Below are positions 1-10,982 of a stretch of DNA of 64,000 nt, in pieces (the stretch's first letter is position 1; each line of letters starts with the position of its first letter). The notes under the pieces are model-generated. The model saw nothing but the letters and a program-made list of their open reading frames with translations. It had not been told where the DNA came from and ran no database searches. Source of the stretch: Myxococcus xanthus (GTDB lineage: Bacteria; Myxococcota; Myxococcia; Myxococcales; Myxococcaceae); assembly GCF_900106535.1 (NCBI RefSeq), contig NZ_FNOH01000001.1:434001-498000 (forward strand), written 5' to 3'. The position numbers and the translations under genes are program-made.

Positions 1-136
1 CTGGCGGTCATTTGCACCGGAGAACACTTGCCGCCGGACTGCTTGACTCGCTGCGACCGGTGCCCAGACTGCGCCTCTTTCCTTCATCTGGGGTGTCCTG
101 ACGCCCTGGCCGCCCGCCCGCCTTCGATTCGTCGTG

Positions 137-2104
137 ATGACGCCCTCCCTCCTGCTCATCGAAGACCCCGGTGCCTCCCGGGAACTCCAGGTGCTTTCCC
201 TGGAAAGTCAGGGCTGGCGGGTCTGGGCTTCCGCAGACGTTCCGGGCGCACTGACGCTGCTGCAGACGCAGTCGGTGCAGGTGGTGGTGGCGGCGGCCGG
301 CCTGCTGATATCGGATGGGACGCACCTGGAGTCACTGCGGCACGCACTGTCGCTGGCGGGCGCCCTGTTGCAAATCAGCGCCTTCCCCGCAGAGCGGGAG
401 GCGCTGCGCCCGCTCGGCTTGTCGGTGGAGCGCTACCTGAGCCGGCCCCTGTCGCTGGGGGCGCTGGTGGAAGGGGTGCGGCAGGCCTTCCCGGTGGAGG
501 CGGCCGGGGGGCCGGAGGCACGGCGGCCCCGCGTGCTGGTGGCGGATGACGACCCGGTCTCCCGCAAGCTGGCGCAACTGCACCTGGCGCCTTTCCGTTT
601 CGAAGTGGTGCTGGCGGCGGATGGCGCCACGGCGCTGGACCTGGCGCGGCGCCGCGGTCCGGACGTGGTGCTGGCGGACGTGCTGATGCCGGGCATGGAC
701 GGCTTCACGCTGTGCCTGGGCTTCCGGCAGGACCCCAGGTTGGCCCGGGTGCCCGTCATCCTCACGCACACCATCGCGCCCGACGAGCTGGACTTGCGCA
801 TGGCCCACAACGTGGGGGCCAACGGCTTCGTGCGCAGGACGCAGGAGGGCGACGAGCTGGTGGGCGCGCTGCTGCGTGAGCTGCGCGCCGGCGGGCCTTC
901 CCACACGTCGCCACCCGCGGACCTGAGCACCGAGGACCACCTGTACCGGATGGTGCGCCAGTTGGAGCGGCGGGTGGGGCTGCTGGAGCAGGCCGAGCGC
1001 ACCGCCCGGGAGAGCGAGGCGCGCTACCGCCTGGTGGTGAGCGGCTCCTACGACGGCATCTGGGACTGGGATTTGCGCGGCCAGGCCTTCTACTGGAGTC
1101 CGCCGCTGCTGGACATGCTGGGCCTGGGGCCGGGGGACTTCGGCGGGACGTTCTCCGCCTTCCTGGAGCTGATTCACCCGGAGGACCGGCCGGAAGTCAT
1201 GGCCGCGCTGTCCGCGCACCTGGAGCGGGGCACGCCCTATGACGTGACTCTGCGGCTGCGGCACGTCACCGGCACCTGGCGCTCGTGCGTGAGCCGTGGC
1301 CGGGCGCTGCGGGACGCGCAGGGCCGCCCGGTGCGGATGGCCGGCATCATTGGCGACGTGACGGAGCAGTTGCGTCTCTACCGCGAGACGCAGGAGGCGG
1401 TGCGCGCGCGCGACGACTTCCTCAGCGTGGCGGCCCACGAGCTGCGCACCCCGCTGGCGGCGTTGCGGCTGCGCGTGCAGGGCGCCCAGGGCGTGCTGCG
1501 CGCGGGCCTGAGCAGCGGGACGGAGCGGCTGGAGCGCGCGCTGGATTCGGCGGACCGGCAGGTGCAGCGCCTGTCGGACCTGGTGGAGTCGCTGCTGGAC
1601 GTGTCGCAGCTCCAGGGCGGCGCGCCCCGGCTGCACCTGGAGGACGTGGACCTGGCGCTGGTGGTGCGCGAGGCGGTGTCCCGTTCGGAGGACGCGGCGG
1701 CGCGCGCGGGCTGTCTGCTGGTGCTCAGTCCGCTGGAGCCCACGCCGGGACGGTGGGACGCGGCGCGCCTGTCCCAGGTGATGACGCACCTGTTGTCCAA
1801 TGCGATGAAGTTCGGGCCGGGCAAGCCGGTGGAGGTGGCGCTGGAGTCCGGGCGGGACGTGGCGACGCTGATGGTGAAGGACCATGGCATCGGCATCGCG
1901 CCCGGGCGGCTGGAGAGTCTCTTTCGCCGCTTCGAGCGCGCCGTGCCGGTGCGGCACTACGGCGGGTTGGGCCTGGGCCTGTACCGCCTGCGCCGCATCG
2001 TGGAGGCGCATGGGGGCGGCGTGTCCGTGGACAGCACCCCCGGAGCGGGCGCCACGTTCCGCGTCCGTCTGCCGCGCGAGGGCCCGCCCGCGGTGAGGGG
2101 CTGA
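137..2104 (+). CDS. Hybrid sensor histidine kinase (REC-REC-PAS-HisKA-HATPase)
   Basis: Cytoplasmic sensor kinase of about 655 residues with no membrane segment. Residues 4-118 look like a receiver fold without the acidic pocket, so it is probably degenerate. Residues 132-250 are a second receiver with 'VADDDP' and the phospho-acceptor Asp near 181 in 'LADVLMPGMDG', but the usual conserved Lys is replaced ('FVRRT'). A PAS domain (about 293-415) precedes the phosphoacceptor His near 434 in 'AAHELRTP' and an ATPase domain with 'HLLSNAMKFG' and 'GGLGLGLYRL'. ATG 137 directly follows an in-frame GTG at 134, and either could start translation. It lies 270 bp upstream of the Che7-type operon and its tail resembles the CHASE kinase at 30.4 kb. 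Confidence 0.9.
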   Translation: MTPSLLLIEDPGASRELQVLSLESQGWRVWASADVPGALTLLQTQSVQVVVAAAGLLISDGTHLESLRHALSLAGALLQISAFPAEREALRPLGLSVERYLSRPLSLGALVEGVRQAFPVEAAGGPEARRPRVLVADDDPVSRKLAQLHLAPFRFEVVLAADGATALDLARRRGPDVVLADVLMPGMDGFTLCLGFRQDPRLARVPVILTHTIAPDELDLRMAHNVGANGFVRRTQEGDELVGALLRELRAGGPSHTSPPADLSTEDHLYRMVRQLERRVGLLEQAERTARESEARYRLVVSGSYDGIWDWDLRGQAFYWSPPLLDMLGLGPGDFGGTFSAFLELIHPEDRPEVMAALSAHLERGTPYDVTLRLRHVTGTWRSCVSRGRALRDAQGRPVRMAGIIGDVTEQLRLYRETQEAVRARDDFLSVAAHELRTPLAALRLRVQGAQGVLRAGLSSGTERLERALDSADRQVQRLSDLVESLLDVSQLQGGAPRLHLEDVDLALVVREAVSRSEDAAARAGCLLVLSPLEPTPGRWDAARLSQVMTHLLSNAMKFGPGKPVEVALESGRDVATLMVKDHGIGIAPGRLESLFRRFERAVPVRHYGGLGLGLYRLRRIVEAHGGGVSVDSTPGAGATFRVRLPREGPPAVRG

Positions 2105-2374
2105 CGGCGTCCCTCGGCTGACCCGAGTGAGTCCCGGCAGGTGACGAGCGCGTCCCGCTCCTCTGGCGACAACCGGCGGAACGCCTCGTGTGAGGACGGC
2201 CAGGCCGGCGGCGTCCGCACCGCAGGCACGTCGGGACTGATACCGGCGGTCCCAGCGGGGCACGTCGTTGTTATGGACTGTCTGCCAGTGTGCGCTGCAA
2301 CAGCCCCATGCCCGGCAATGTCTTTCAACTTCGCGGAATCGCTCTAGGTTCGGTGGCCGTTTCCAGGGGACGCC

Positions 2375-2752
2375 ATGGCCGATGTGCTCGTCGTTGATGA
2401 CAGCAAAGTTATGCGCGACATGGTGGTCGCGTGCCTGCGGCCCTATCCGGGCCTCACCTTCTCGCATGCTTCCAGTGGCTTGGAGGCCATCGAGCGGCTG
2501 TCGCTCCAGCCGTGTGACTTGCTGGTGCTGGACCTCAACATGCCGGACATCGGCGGCATCGAGGTGGTGGAGTTCGTGCGTGGGCAGGACCGGCTGCGCG
2601 AGCTGCCCATCATCATCGTCACCACGCGGGGAGACGAGGCATCGCGGACGCGGGCGTTGGCGGCGGGGGCCAGCCGTTTCATGACGAAGCCCTTCACGCC
2701 GGACGCCATCCTGTCGGAGGTGCGTGGGTTGCTGGAGGGGAGGCGCGCTTGA
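2375..2752 (+). CDS. cheY7: CheY-type single-domain response regulator
   Basis: Stand-alone receiver of 125 residues, the likely phosphoryl target of the CheA encoded next to it. The acidic pair is in 'VVDDSKVMR', the phospho-acceptor is Asp53 in 'VLDLNMP' and the conserved Lys is Lys105 in 'FMTKPF'. It is the first gene of a tightly overlapping + strand operon, and its stop codon overlaps the TTG start of cheA by four bases. In Myxococcus xanthus the Che7 CheY is reported to work with the HEAT-repeat protein Cpc7; that assignment here rests on identical gene order, not on a search. Confidence 0.93.
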   Translation: MADVLVVDDSKVMRDMVVACLRPYPGLTFSHASSGLEAIERLSLQPCDLLVLDLNMPDIGGIEVVEFVRGQDRLRELPIIIVTTRGDEASRTRALAAGASRFMTKPFTPDAILSEVRGLLEGRRA

Positions 2753-4812
2753 GCGCGTCCGTGGACCTCGCGGATTTCCTTCCCGCCTATCTGGCGGAGG
2801 CGGAGGAGTTGCTGGGGATGGGGCACCGCCAGTTGCTGGCTCTGGAGGCCAGCATCCGGCGGGGGCTGCCGCACCCGCGCGCCGTGCGCGAGCTCTTCCG
2901 CGCCGTGCACACCATCAAGGGCCTGTCGGCCATGGTGGATGTGGAGCCCATCGTCGACATCGCCCATTGGATGGAGACGTGCCTGCGCCACGCCGACCGG
3001 GCGGGGGGCCGCCTGCCCGAGGCCAGCGTGGAGCCGCTGATGGAGGGGCTGCGCGAAATCGAGCAGCGTGTCCGCCAACTCGCCGTGGGCAAGCAGGCCG
3101 CGCCGGTGCCCCCGGGCCTGTTGTCTCGGCTGGAGGCGCTGGATGCCGAAGGCGCTCCGGGTGGGAGCGTCGCGAGGGCGGCGCCCGCCGCGCTGGCGCT
3201 GGAGGAGGCCGTGGCCTCCCGGCTCTCCGCGGTGGAGCGGGAGCAGCTCACCACGGGCGCCACCGATGGCCGCCGCGCGGTGCGGCTGGACTTCATCCCC
3301 GGCGCGGACCGCGCCGCCAACGGCATCACCATCAACAGCGTGCGCGAGCGCGTGGCCTCGCTGGGCGAGACGGTGAAGGTGCTGCCCCTGTCGGGGCCCG
3401 CCGTGGGCGGAGGGGCGCTCACCTTCGTGCTGCTGCTGCTCACCGAGGCCTCCGACGCCGCGCTGCTGGAGGCCGCGGGGGGCCCGCCCGCGTCGGTGCG
3501 CCCGCTGGCCGCCGTCGCCCCGAGGACACCCGCCCTGGCGCCCTTGCCCGAGTCGGCGCTGGCGGACGAGGAGCCCGAGGAGGCGCGGCGTGGCGGCGGC
3601 TCCCTGCGGGTGGACGTGTCGCGCCTGGACGAGGCGCTGGAGCGGCTGGCGGCGCTCGTGGTCAACCGTTCGCGCCTGACCCGCGCGGTGGCGGCGCTGA
3701 CGGCGGCCGGCGCGCCCACGCGCGAGCTGCAGGCCATCCTCCAGGAGAACGCACGCCAGCTTCGCGACATGCGCACGGCCATCCTCCGCTTGCGCATGGT
3801 GCGGGTGGGGGATGTGCTGGAGCGGCTGCCGCTGCTGGTGCGCGGCCTGCGCCGCAGCACGGGCAAGTCGGTGCGGCTGGAGCTGGATGTGGGGGACGCG
3901 GAGCTGGACAAGGCCGTGGCGGACCGGCTGTTGCCCGCGCTGGTGCACCTGGTGCGCAACGCGGTGGACCATGCGCTGGAGTCGCCGGAAGCGCGCCGCG
4001 CCGCGGGCAAGCCGGAGGAAGGCGTGGTGCGCGTGGCCAGCCATGGCCGGGCGGGGGGGCTGTTGGACCTCACCGTGGCGGATGACGGGCGCGGCGTGGA
4101 TGCGCGGGCGGTGGCCGCGCGCGCGGGCATGCCCGTGCCTCCGACGCCGGACGCGCTGCTGGAGGTGCTCTGCCGGCCCGGCTTCTCCACCCGGGATGCC
4201 GCCAACGCGACCAGCGGGCGGGGCATGGGCATGGACATCGTCCAGCGCATCATCGTGGACCAACTGGGCGGCGAGCTGGGGATGGAGACGCGGCCCGGCG
4301 CCGGCACCACCTTCCGGCTCCGCGTGCCGCTCACGATTACGCTGCTGGACGCGCTCGTCTTCGAGTGCGCCGGGCTTCGCTACGCCGTGGCGGTGGGCTC
4401 CGTGGAGGAGCTCGTCGAGGTGGACGCCGCGCGGCTGGTGTGGCCCGCGGGCGCGGGGGGCGTGGCCCTGCTGGAGCGCAGGGGGAACTCGGTGCCGCTG
4501 ATGGGGCTGGCCCGGCTGCTGGGGCGCGGGGAAGCGGACGGCCACGAAGGCTCGGTGGCCAAGGCGCTCCTCGTGCGCCAGCGCGGTGAGCTCGTCGCGT
4601 TCGGCGTGGAGCGGTTGGTGGGGCAGCAGGAAATCGTCCTGCGTCCGCTGGAGGACCCCTTGGTGCGCGTGCCCGGCGTGGCGGGCGCCACGGACCTGGG
4701 GGATGGGCGGCCCACGCTGGTGTTGGACCTGGCCGCGCTCGGGCTGGCGCGAGGTGGCGGCGCGCCGCACCGACGCAGGGCTTCCGTCTGGGAAGAGGGG
4801 CGCCTCGCATGA
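2749..4812 (+). CDS. cheA7: Chemotaxis histidine kinase CheA
   Basis: Chemosensory kinase of 687 residues. The Hpt domain occupies about 1-115 with phosphoacceptor His54 in 'AVHTIKG'. A short alpha/beta region (about 175-245) could be a P2-like or second CheA-specific domain. The dimerisation helices begin near 285 ('RLDEALERLAALV'). The ATPase core has the N box 'HLVRNAVDHAL', 'DDGRGVD' and 'GRGMGMDIV', and a C-terminal CheW-like P5 domain follows. There is no fused receiver, which fits a separate CheY. The start is TTG at 2749, inferred because the frame opens exactly at the TTGA overlap with cheY. It overlaps cheW by four bases (ATGA), suggesting translational coupling. Confidence 0.94.
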   Translation: MSASVDLADFLPAYLAEAEELLGMGHRQLLALEASIRRGLPHPRAVRELFRAVHTIKGLSAMVDVEPIVDIAHWMETCLRHADRAGGRLPEASVEPLMEGLREIEQRVRQLAVGKQAAPVPPGLLSRLEALDAEGAPGGSVARAAPAALALEEAVASRLSAVEREQLTTGATDGRRAVRLDFIPGADRAANGITINSVRERVASLGETVKVLPLSGPAVGGGALTFVLLLLTEASDAALLEAAGGPPASVRPLAAVAPRTPALAPLPESALADEEPEEARRGGGSLRVDVSRLDEALERLAALVVNRSRLTRAVAALTAAGAPTRELQAILQENARQLRDMRTAILRLRMVRVGDVLERLPLLVRGLRRSTGKSVRLELDVGDAELDKAVADRLLPALVHLVRNAVDHALESPEARRAAGKPEEGVVRVASHGRAGGLLDLTVADDGRGVDARAVAARAGMPVPPTPDALLEVLCRPGFSTRDAANATSGRGMGMDIVQRIIVDQLGGELGMETRPGAGTTFRLRVPLTITLLDALVFECAGLRYAVAVGSVEELVEVDAARLVWPAGAGGVALLERRGNSVPLMGLARLLGRGEADGHEGSVAKALLVRQRGELVAFGVERLVGQQEIVLRPLEDPLVRVPGVAGATDLGDGRPTLVLDLAALGLARGGGAPHRRRASVWEEGRLA

Positions 4813-5255
4813 GCGTGCTGCATGTCGTGTTCAAGGTAGACGGAGCCGAGTACGTGCTGCCCGCGGCGGACGTGCTCCAGATGGAGTCCTTCACGGGGGC
4901 CACGCCCGTACCGGGCGCCGCGCCGCACGTCGCCGGGTTGGTGCAGGTGCGCGGGCGCGTCATCCCGGTGGTGGATGCCCGCCTGCGCTTCGGCCTGCCG
5001 CCGGTGGAGCGCACGCTCGACTCCCGGGTGGTGGTGGCGCAGCTCGGCAGCCGGGTCGTGGGGCTCGTGGTGGACAGCGCCCGCGAGGTGCTGAAGCTGG
5101 ACCCCCAGCAGCTCAAGCCGCCCCCTCCGCTGGTCGTGGAGGGAGCGCGCGGTTTCGTGAAGGCCGTGGCCCAGGTGGGCCCGCGCCTGGTGATGCTCAT
5201 CGATTTCCCTCGGGTCATCGGGGAGGAGACGTTGGATGGCGACGGACAGCGGTAA
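4809..5255 (+). CDS. cheW7: CheW-like adaptor protein
   Basis: Adaptor of 148 residues made of one CheW/SH3-like domain that bridges receptor and CheA. Typical features are the opening strand '[18 protein letters not shown]' and the central '[20 protein letters not shown]'. It overlaps cheA by four bases and the receptor gene downstream by 20 bases, so the four products are probably made together. It is one of three CheW-type proteins in the window and the only one in this cluster. Confidence 0.92.
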   Translation: MSVLHVVFKVDGAEYVLPAADVLQMESFTGATPVPGAAPHVAGLVQVRGRVIPVVDARLRFGLPPVERTLDSRVVVAQLGSRVVGLVVDSAREVLKLDPQQLKPPPPLVVEGARGFVKAVAQVGPRLVMLIDFPRVIGEETLDGDGQR

Positions 5256-7788
5256 CGCAGGGGTGGCGCTGGAAGAAGCCCGTACCCTGGCCGAAGACGC
5301 GGCGCGCAGTGTCCAGGAGAGCGTGGGGTTGGTGCAGGCGGTGGAGGGGCTCGCGACGCGGCTGGCGGCCGGCGGCAACGAGCAGGCCGCGGCCTCCGAG
5401 CAGGTGCGCGCCGCTATCGAATCGGTGGCCGCGCACGTGGAGGAGACGGGCCAGTCTGTCCATGAGTTGGTGCGCTCGCAGCGCACGGTGAGCGACTCAG
5501 CGCGGGCCCAGGTCCAGGAGGCCGAGGCCAACGCGGGCACCCTCCATGAGGTGAACGCCTCGGTGGCCGGCGTGCGCAAGGACGCCGCGCACCTGGCGGC
5601 CTCGGCGGACACCACGGCGGGGGCGCTGGAGGAGGTGTCGCGCTCGGTGAAGGGCGTGAGCGCCAACGCGGAGGAGCTGGCCGCCTCCAGCGAGGAGCTG
5701 CTGGCCTCCATGACGGAGATGAACGCCACCGTGGCGGACCTGGTGGCGCGCAACCAGTCCAGCGCCGCCGCCACCGAGCAGGTGGCCGCCACCGCCGAGG
5801 AGATGGCCAAGGGCATTGTCCGGCTGTCCACGGATTCGCAGGGCGTGGGCGAGCGCGTGGCGCAGGTGACCCAGGCGGTGACGGGAATGGTCCGCTCCCT
5901 GGGCGAGGCGTCCCGGGACGCCACGTCCATGGCCTCCAGCGTGGAGGACACGGCGGCCACGGTGGAGGAGTTGGCGCGCAGCGTGAAGGGCGTGGCGGAG
6001 AACGCCCGGACGCTGGAGACCCACTCCGCCAGCACCGCGTCCTCCGTGGAGGAGGTGGCCGCCAGCGTGGAGGAGGTGGCCGCCACGGCGGAGAAGAACG
6101 CGGCGACAGTGGAGGCCAACGCGGCCACCATCGAGCAGCTCGCCCGCTCCGCGCAGGCGGTGGCGAAGGCCTCCGAGCAAATCAATTCCCTGGCGGCTGG
6201 CAGCGCCACGGCCTCCGCGCAACTGGAGGCGTCCACGCGGCGGGTGGCGCAGATGATGGAGGAGGCGCGCACCACCGCCGAGCGCGTGGGGAGCACCGCG
6301 CGGGAGGGTGGCGCCACGGTGGCGCGCTCCATCGCCGGCTTTGGCCGTATCCGCGAATCCATTGTCGGGTCGGCCGGGGTGATGAAGGAGATGGGGCGGC
6401 GTGCCGAGGAGATTGGCGACATCGTGCAGACCATCAACCTCATCGCGGACCGCACGAATCTCTTGTCCCTCAACGCCAGTATCGAGGCGGCGCGCGCCGG
6501 TGAGCACGGCCGGGGCTTCGCGGTGGTGGCGGAGGAGATTCGAGCGCTGGCGGACCGCGCGGCGGCGGCCAGCGCGGACGTGGCGAAAATCGTCCGGGGT
6601 CTGCAGACGACGGCGCGCGAGGCGGCCACCGCTTCGGGCGAAGGCGTGCGGGCGGCGGACGAGGGCGCGGCGCTGGCAGGGGATGCCGAGCGCGCGCTGT
6701 CCACCATCCTCAAGGGGGTGGAGGACCTGGGGAGCAACGTGCGCGAGGTGTCGCGCGCCTCCAGCGAGCAGGTGCAGGCCACGCAGGCGCTGGTCCAGGG
6801 CACCGCGAAGGTGAGCGAACAGGGACGGGCCATCGCCACATCCGCGGCCGAGCAGGCACAGGCCGCCCAGGCGCTGGCGCAGGGCGGCGCGGAGATGCGG
6901 CGCATGTCGCGGCAGACGATGCAGGCCACCTCCGAGCAGGCGCGCGCGCTGCGCGACGTGGTGCGCTCCAACGGGCAGCTCGCGGAGGCGGTACAGAAGG
7001 TGTCGCGCGCCGTGCAGGAGCAGGCGGTGGCGGCGGCGGACCTGGCCAAGGGCACCTCCCAGATGCGCCAGCTCGTCCAGGGCGTGAGCGGGGTGGTGAC
7101 CACCCAGAGCCGTGACGTGGCGGGGGTGGGCACGTTGGTGCAGGAGGCGGCGGCGTCCACCCAGCGCACCCTGGTGGGGCTGGCCGAGCAGGCCACCGCC
7201 GCCCAGGAGGTGACGCGGGCCATGGAGGAGACGCGCAAGCAGGTGGCCCAGTCCGCGCGCGGCATGACGGAGCAGGCCCGCGCCCTCAAGCAGAGTGAAA
7301 CGGCCAGCCGCCAGGTGGCGAAGCTGGCCGCGTCGGTGACGCGGGCCGCGGAGGAGCAGTCGAAGGCGCTCAGCGGGCTGGTGCGGGAGGCGGACGAGGT
7401 GCGGCGCGTGGCGCGGCAGACGTCGCGCGCGCTGGACGAGCAGACGGAGGCGCTCGGTGCGCTCACGGCCTCCGCCAGCCGCCAGGCCACGGGCGTGGCC
7501 GTGGTGGCACGCGCCAGCGCGGAGGCGACGGCGGTGATGGAGGGCCTGGCCAAGAGCGTGGAGGAGATTCGTCTCCGGGCGCGGGACATCACCACCGCCA
7601 CCGCGCAGCAGGCGCGCGCGACGGCCACCACCGCCACGGAGGTGCAGGAGGTGGCGGGCCGGCTGGCCCACCTCACGCGGCTGCAAGGCGCGCAGTCGGA
7701 GGGCCTCGCGCGGCTGCGAGGCGCGCTGGGTGGCATGAAGGACAACCCTGAGGCCGTGGCGGCCTCGCCGCGGGAGCAGCGGGCATGA
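5236..7788 (+). CDS. mcp7: Soluble methyl-accepting chemotaxis protein, extra long
   Basis: Receptor of 850 residues with no signal peptide or membrane segment, so it should be cytoplasmic. Almost the whole chain is Ala/Glu/Ser/Val-rich heptad-like helix. The conserved signalling tip lies mid-protein (about residues 405-440) with '[15 protein letters not shown]' and '[17 protein letters not shown]', so each arm is about 400 residues long. No separate ligand domain is recognised. The start ATG 5236 is inside the end of cheW and the stop overlaps the HEAT-repeat gene by four bases. In Myxococcus the Che7 receptor is likewise named Mcp7. Confidence 0.9.
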   Translation: MATDSGNAGVALEEARTLAEDAARSVQESVGLVQAVEGLATRLAAGGNEQAAASEQVRAAIESVAAHVEETGQSVHELVRSQRTVSDSARAQVQEAEANAGTLHEVNASVAGVRKDAAHLAASADTTAGALEEVSRSVKGVSANAEELAASSEELLASMTEMNATVADLVARNQSSAAATEQVAATAEEMAKGIVRLSTDSQGVGERVAQVTQAVTGMVRSLGEASRDATSMASSVEDTAATVEELARSVKGVAENARTLETHSASTASSVEEVAASVEEVAATAEKNAATVEANAATIEQLARSAQAVAKASEQINSLAAGSATASAQLEASTRRVAQMMEEARTTAERVGSTAREGGATVARSIAGFGRIRESIVGSAGVMKEMGRRAEEIGDIVQTINLIADRTNLLSLNASIEAARAGEHGRGFAVVAEEIRALADRAAAASADVAKIVRGLQTTAREAATASGEGVRAADEGAALAGDAERALSTILKGVEDLGSNVREVSRASSEQVQATQALVQGTAKVSEQGRAIATSAAEQAQAAQALAQGGAEMRRMSRQTMQATSEQARALRDVVRSNGQLAEAVQKVSRAVQEQAVAAADLAKGTSQMRQLVQGVSGVVTTQSRDVAGVGTLVQEAAASTQRTLVGLAEQATAAQEVTRAMEETRKQVAQSARGMTEQARALKQSETASRQVAKLAASVTRAAEEQSKALSGLVREADEVRRVARQTSRALDEQTEALGALTASASRQATGVAVVARASAEATAVMEGLAKSVEEIRLRARDITTATAQQARATATTATEVQEVAGRLAHLTRLQGAQSEGLARLRGALGGMKDNPEAVAASPREQRA

Positions 7789-10151
7789 CGGCCGCATCCT
7801 CGACGTCGGTGCACCCGCTGACGCTGTCGGCGGAGGACCGCTCCCAGGTGGATGAGGTGGAGCAGCTCGCCCGGCGCGGCGCCGCCAGCCTGGCGTTGCT
7901 GGTGGGCGGGCTGGATGCCCAGAGCTGGGCGGTGCGGCGCGCCGTGGTGGGCGCCCTGGCGAAGCTGGGGACGCCCGCGGTGGCTCCGCTGCGCGACGTG
8001 CTGCTCCACCGCCGCGACAGTGAGGCGCGACTGGCGGCCGCCGTGGAGGCGTTGGTGGCCTCCACCGGTGATGTCGAGGGCGCGCTGGAGGCGCTGGGGG
8101 ATGACGCCAACCCCGCCATCGTCTGTGACGCCGCCCAGGTGCTGGGCCGGCGCCGCAGCCGGCGCTCGGTGCCGCTCTTGTCCCGGCTCACCGTGCACCC
8201 GGACGACAACGTGGCGGTGGCGGCCATCGAGGCGCTGGGCCGCGTGGGCGGCGGCGCGGCGGTGGACGCGCTGCTGGCGGCGCTGGGCAGCGGGAACTTC
8301 TTCCGCATCTTCCCCGCCATCGACGTGCTGGGCCGGTGTGGAGACCCCGTGGTGGTGCCCGCGCTGCTGGGCCTGCTGCCCGACCCCTTCTACACCCTGG
8401 AGGCGGCGCGCGCGCTGGGGCGCACCGGTCAGGAGGCCGCGGTGCCCTCGCTGGTGGGGCTGCTGCGCAAGGGCAATGACGCGTCGGTGCGCGCGGCGGC
8501 GGTGGCGCTGGTGGACATCCACGAGGCCCAGGTGCAGCGCTTCGGCGGCTCGCGCACCGTGCACACCGCGGTGCGGGGGCCGGAGTCAGCGGTGCTGGGA
8601 CGGCGGCTGTCGCAGTGCGTCTCCAGCGCGGACACGACGGAGAAGACGGCCCTCTCACGCCTGCTGGGCTGGGTGGGTGGGCAGGACGCCGCATTCGGGC
8701 TGCTGAAGCTCCTGGACGGGCCGGACCCGTCGGTGGCGCGCGCGGCGGCCGGGGCGCTGTCGGAGCTGGGCGCGGACGCGGACACCCAGATTCTCCAAGC
8801 GCTGCGCGAGGGCGACAGCCTCCGGCGCCGCGTGCTGTTACCGCTGGTGGGCCGCAGGGCCGCGGCGGTGCCGGACGTCATGTCGTGCCTGGAGGACCGG
8901 GACGCGTCGGTGCGCGCCCTGGCGGCGGACACGTTGTCCCGCATTGGGAGCCCGGCCGCGGTGCCGGCCCTGTTCGAGCGGTTGGTGGACGAGGACCTGC
9001 GCGTGGTGCAGGCCGCGGTGGGGGCCATCCAGTCCCTGGGCAGCGACACCACGGAGAAGCTGGCGTTGCAGGCGGCCCGTTCCCCCGACGCGCGCCTGCG
9101 CCGCGCGGCGCTGCGCATCATCTCCTACTTCGGCTATTCCAAGGGATTGGAAGTGCTGCTCCAGGCCATGCGGGACCCGGATGAGCGCCTGCGCGACGCG
9201 GCCATCTACGGCCTGCCCTTCATCGAGGACCCGCGCGCGGTGGACGCGCTGCTGACGGCCGCCAATCACGAGTCGGAGCGCACGCGCGCGGCGGCCATGC
9301 GCGCGCTGGGGCAGACGGAGAAGGAGGCGCGCATCACCTCCACGCTGCTGCGTGGCCTCAGCGACCGCGACCCCTGGGTGCGCTACTACGCGTGCCAGGC
9401 GCTGGGGAAGCTGAACGAGGAAGCCGCCGCGGACGCCATCGTCGCGCTGGCGGACGACGCCGCTGGCCAGGTGCGCGTGGCGGTGGTGGACGCGCTGGCG
9501 CACATGCACACGGAGAGCGCGATGTCGGCGCTCCAGCGCGCGGCGGTCAGCGCGGACGCGGATGTGCGGCGCGCCGCCCTGCTGGGGCTGGGCGTGGGCC
9601 GGCGGCCGGACGCGCTGCCCGTGCTGCTGGAGGCGGCGAAGTCGGAGGACGCGGCCACGCGGCTCGTCGCGCTGTCCGCGGTGGCCGAATACGAGGCGCC
9701 GGAGACGCTGCCCGCACTGCTGCATGCCGCGGGAGACGGCGACGACAGCGTGCGCAGCGCCGCGGTGGGCTTCATCGCCACGCGCCCCGGTGTCCCGGCC
9801 ACGCAGGCCTTGGTGTCCCTGCTGGGGGACATGACGCTGCGCGAGCGGGTGGTGAGCGCCTTGGCGCTGCCGCTGGAGGGACGGCTGCCGGGGCTGCTGG
9901 CCGCGCTGGAGGCGGCGGACGAAGTCACGGCGCCGCTGCTGGTGGCGGCGCTGGCCCGGATGCGACGGGCGGACGCGCGCGCCGCGCTGATGCAGCTCCT
10001 GGTGTCCGCCAGTCCGGCGGGCCGTCGTGCCGCGGTGCCCGCGGTGGCGGCATTGGGGACGTTGGAGGCACGCGAGGCGCTGGAGCGCGCCTCCCATCGG
10101 GACGAGGACCCCGAGGTCCGGCGGGCCTGCCGGCTGGTGCTGAGCCGCTGA
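7785..10151 (+). CDS. cpc7: HEAT-repeat protein (Cpc7-like)
   Basis: Protein of 788 residues built almost wholly of HEAT/PBS-lyase-type helical repeats of about 31 residues. Each carries the A(A)xALG/LG pattern, for example '[12 protein letters not shown]', '[12 protein letters not shown]' and '[12 protein letters not shown]'. It has no signal peptide and no catalytic motif was recognised, so it is probably a binding scaffold. It sits inside the che operon (ATGA overlap with mcp7, 9 bp before cheR). In Myxococcus xanthus the matching protein Cpc7 is reported to interact with CheY7 and to couple aggregation with sporulation. Function here is inferred from that synteny. Confidence 0.9.
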   Translation: MTAASSTSVHPLTLSAEDRSQVDEVEQLARRGAASLALLVGGLDAQSWAVRRAVVGALAKLGTPAVAPLRDVLLHRRDSEARLAAAVEALVASTGDVEGALEALGDDANPAIVCDAAQVLGRRRSRRSVPLLSRLTVHPDDNVAVAAIEALGRVGGGAAVDALLAALGSGNFFRIFPAIDVLGRCGDPVVVPALLGLLPDPFYTLEAARALGRTGQEAAVPSLVGLLRKGNDASVRAAAVALVDIHEAQVQRFGGSRTVHTAVRGPESAVLGRRLSQCVSSADTTEKTALSRLLGWVGGQDAAFGLLKLLDGPDPSVARAAAGALSELGADADTQILQALREGDSLRRRVLLPLVGRRAAAVPDVMSCLEDRDASVRALAADTLSRIGSPAAVPALFERLVDEDLRVVQAAVGAIQSLGSDTTEKLALQAARSPDARLRRAALRIISYFGYSKGLEVLLQAMRDPDERLRDAAIYGLPFIEDPRAVDALLTAANHESERTRAAAMRALGQTEKEARITSTLLRGLSDRDPWVRYYACQALGKLNEEAAADAIVALADDAAGQVRVAVVDALAHMHTESAMSALQRAAVSADADVRRAALLGLGVGRRPDALPVLLEAAKSEDAATRLVALSAVAEYEAPETLPALLHAAGDGDDSVRSAAVGFIATRPGVPATQALVSLLGDMTLRERVVSALALPLEGRLPGLLAALEAADEVTAPLLVAALARMRRADARAALMQLLVSASPAGRRAAVPAVAALGTLEAREALERASHRDEDPEVRRACRLVLSR

Positions 10152-10160
10152 AGCCGCGCC

Positions 10161-10982
10161 ATGTTCTCCCTGCCCATGTCTCCCCAGGTGTTCGCCATCC
10201 TGGCCGCGCTCATCGAGCAGCGCTCCGGGGTGCACTACGCCCCCGAGGACCGGGAGCTGCTCGCCGACAAGGTGGTGCCCCGCGCGCTGGACGCGGGCTT
10301 CGACTCGCTGCTCGACTACTACTACTTCCTCCGCTACGACCCGGCGGGCTCCGAGGCGCTGGACGCGCTGGTGGACTCGCTGCTGGTCCACGAGACGTAC
10401 TTCTTCCGGGAGGCCCTGCCGCTGCGGGTGCTGGCCGAGGACCTGCTGGTGCCCGCCGTGCGCGCCGGACGGCGGCCCCGGGTGTGGAGCGCGGCCTGCT
10501 CCACCGGAGAGGAGCCCCTCACGCTGGCGATGATTCTCGCGGAGTTGGGCGCGCTCGACGAGGTGGAGCTGCTGGCCAGCGACCTGAGCGCCCGCGCGCT
10601 GGAGCGGGCCCGCACCGGGGAGCACAACCTGCGCTCCCTGCGCGCGCTGCCTCCGGGCGTGGAGGGCCGGTGGTTGGAGACGTGCGAGGGGCGCCCACGC
10701 GTCCGGCCGGAGTTGGTGCGCGCGGTGGACTGGCGGCGCGTCAACCTGGTGGATGCCAGCGCGGTGGCGCAGTTGGGCACCTTCGACGCCATCCTCTGCC
10801 GCAACGTCCTCATCTACTTCCAGGACGACACCGCGCGCCGCGTGGTGTCGTCCCTGACGCGCGCGCTCGCTCCGGAGGGACACCTGCTGGTGGGGACCTC
10901 TGAGTCCCTGATGCGCTTCGGCACCGCGCTCGCCTGCGAGGAGCGGCGCGGCGCCTTCTTCTATACCAAGGCAAGGCCATGA
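10161..10982 (+). CDS. cheR7: Chemoreceptor glutamate methyltransferase CheR
   Basis: S-adenosylmethionine-dependent methyltransferase of 273 residues expected to methylate the receptor encoded two genes upstream. It has the helical N-terminal CheR domain and the class I methyltransferase fold. Family hallmarks are 'HETYFFREALPL', the SAM-binding 'VWSAACSTGEEPLTLAM' and 'FDAILCRNVLIYFQ'. There is no TPR extension, unlike the second CheR in the window at 25.6 kb. The stop overlaps cheB by four bases. Confidence 0.95.
   Translation: MFSLPMSPQVFAILAALIEQRSGVHYAPEDRELLADKVVPRALDAGFDSLLDYYYFLRYDPAGSEALDALVDSLLVHETYFFREALPLRVLAEDLLVPAVRAGRRPRVWSAACSTGEEPLTLAMILAELGALDEVELLASDLSARALERARTGEHNLRSLRALPPGVEGRWLETCEGRPRVRPELVRAVDWRRVNLVDASAVAQLGTFDAILCRNVLIYFQDDTARRVVSSLTRALAPEGHLLVGTSESLMRFGTALACEERRGAFFYTKARP

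Noticed and set aside
1..133. Start of an upstream gene at the left edge
   Set aside because: No frame with a ribosome site or recognisable product; probably promoter and spacer DNA.
2256..2272. Sigma-54-like GGGCACG followed by TTG upstream of cheY
   Set aside because: The spacing to the -12 element is one base short and the GC dinucleotide is missing.
332..2467. Very long antisense open frame opposite the hybrid kinase and CheY genes (similar ones lie at 2443-4770, 4380-8564, 8838-10883 and elsewhere)
   Set aside because: Composition is Arg/His/Gln/Pro-rich with no domain. Such frames arise because stop codons are rare opposite GC-biased codons.
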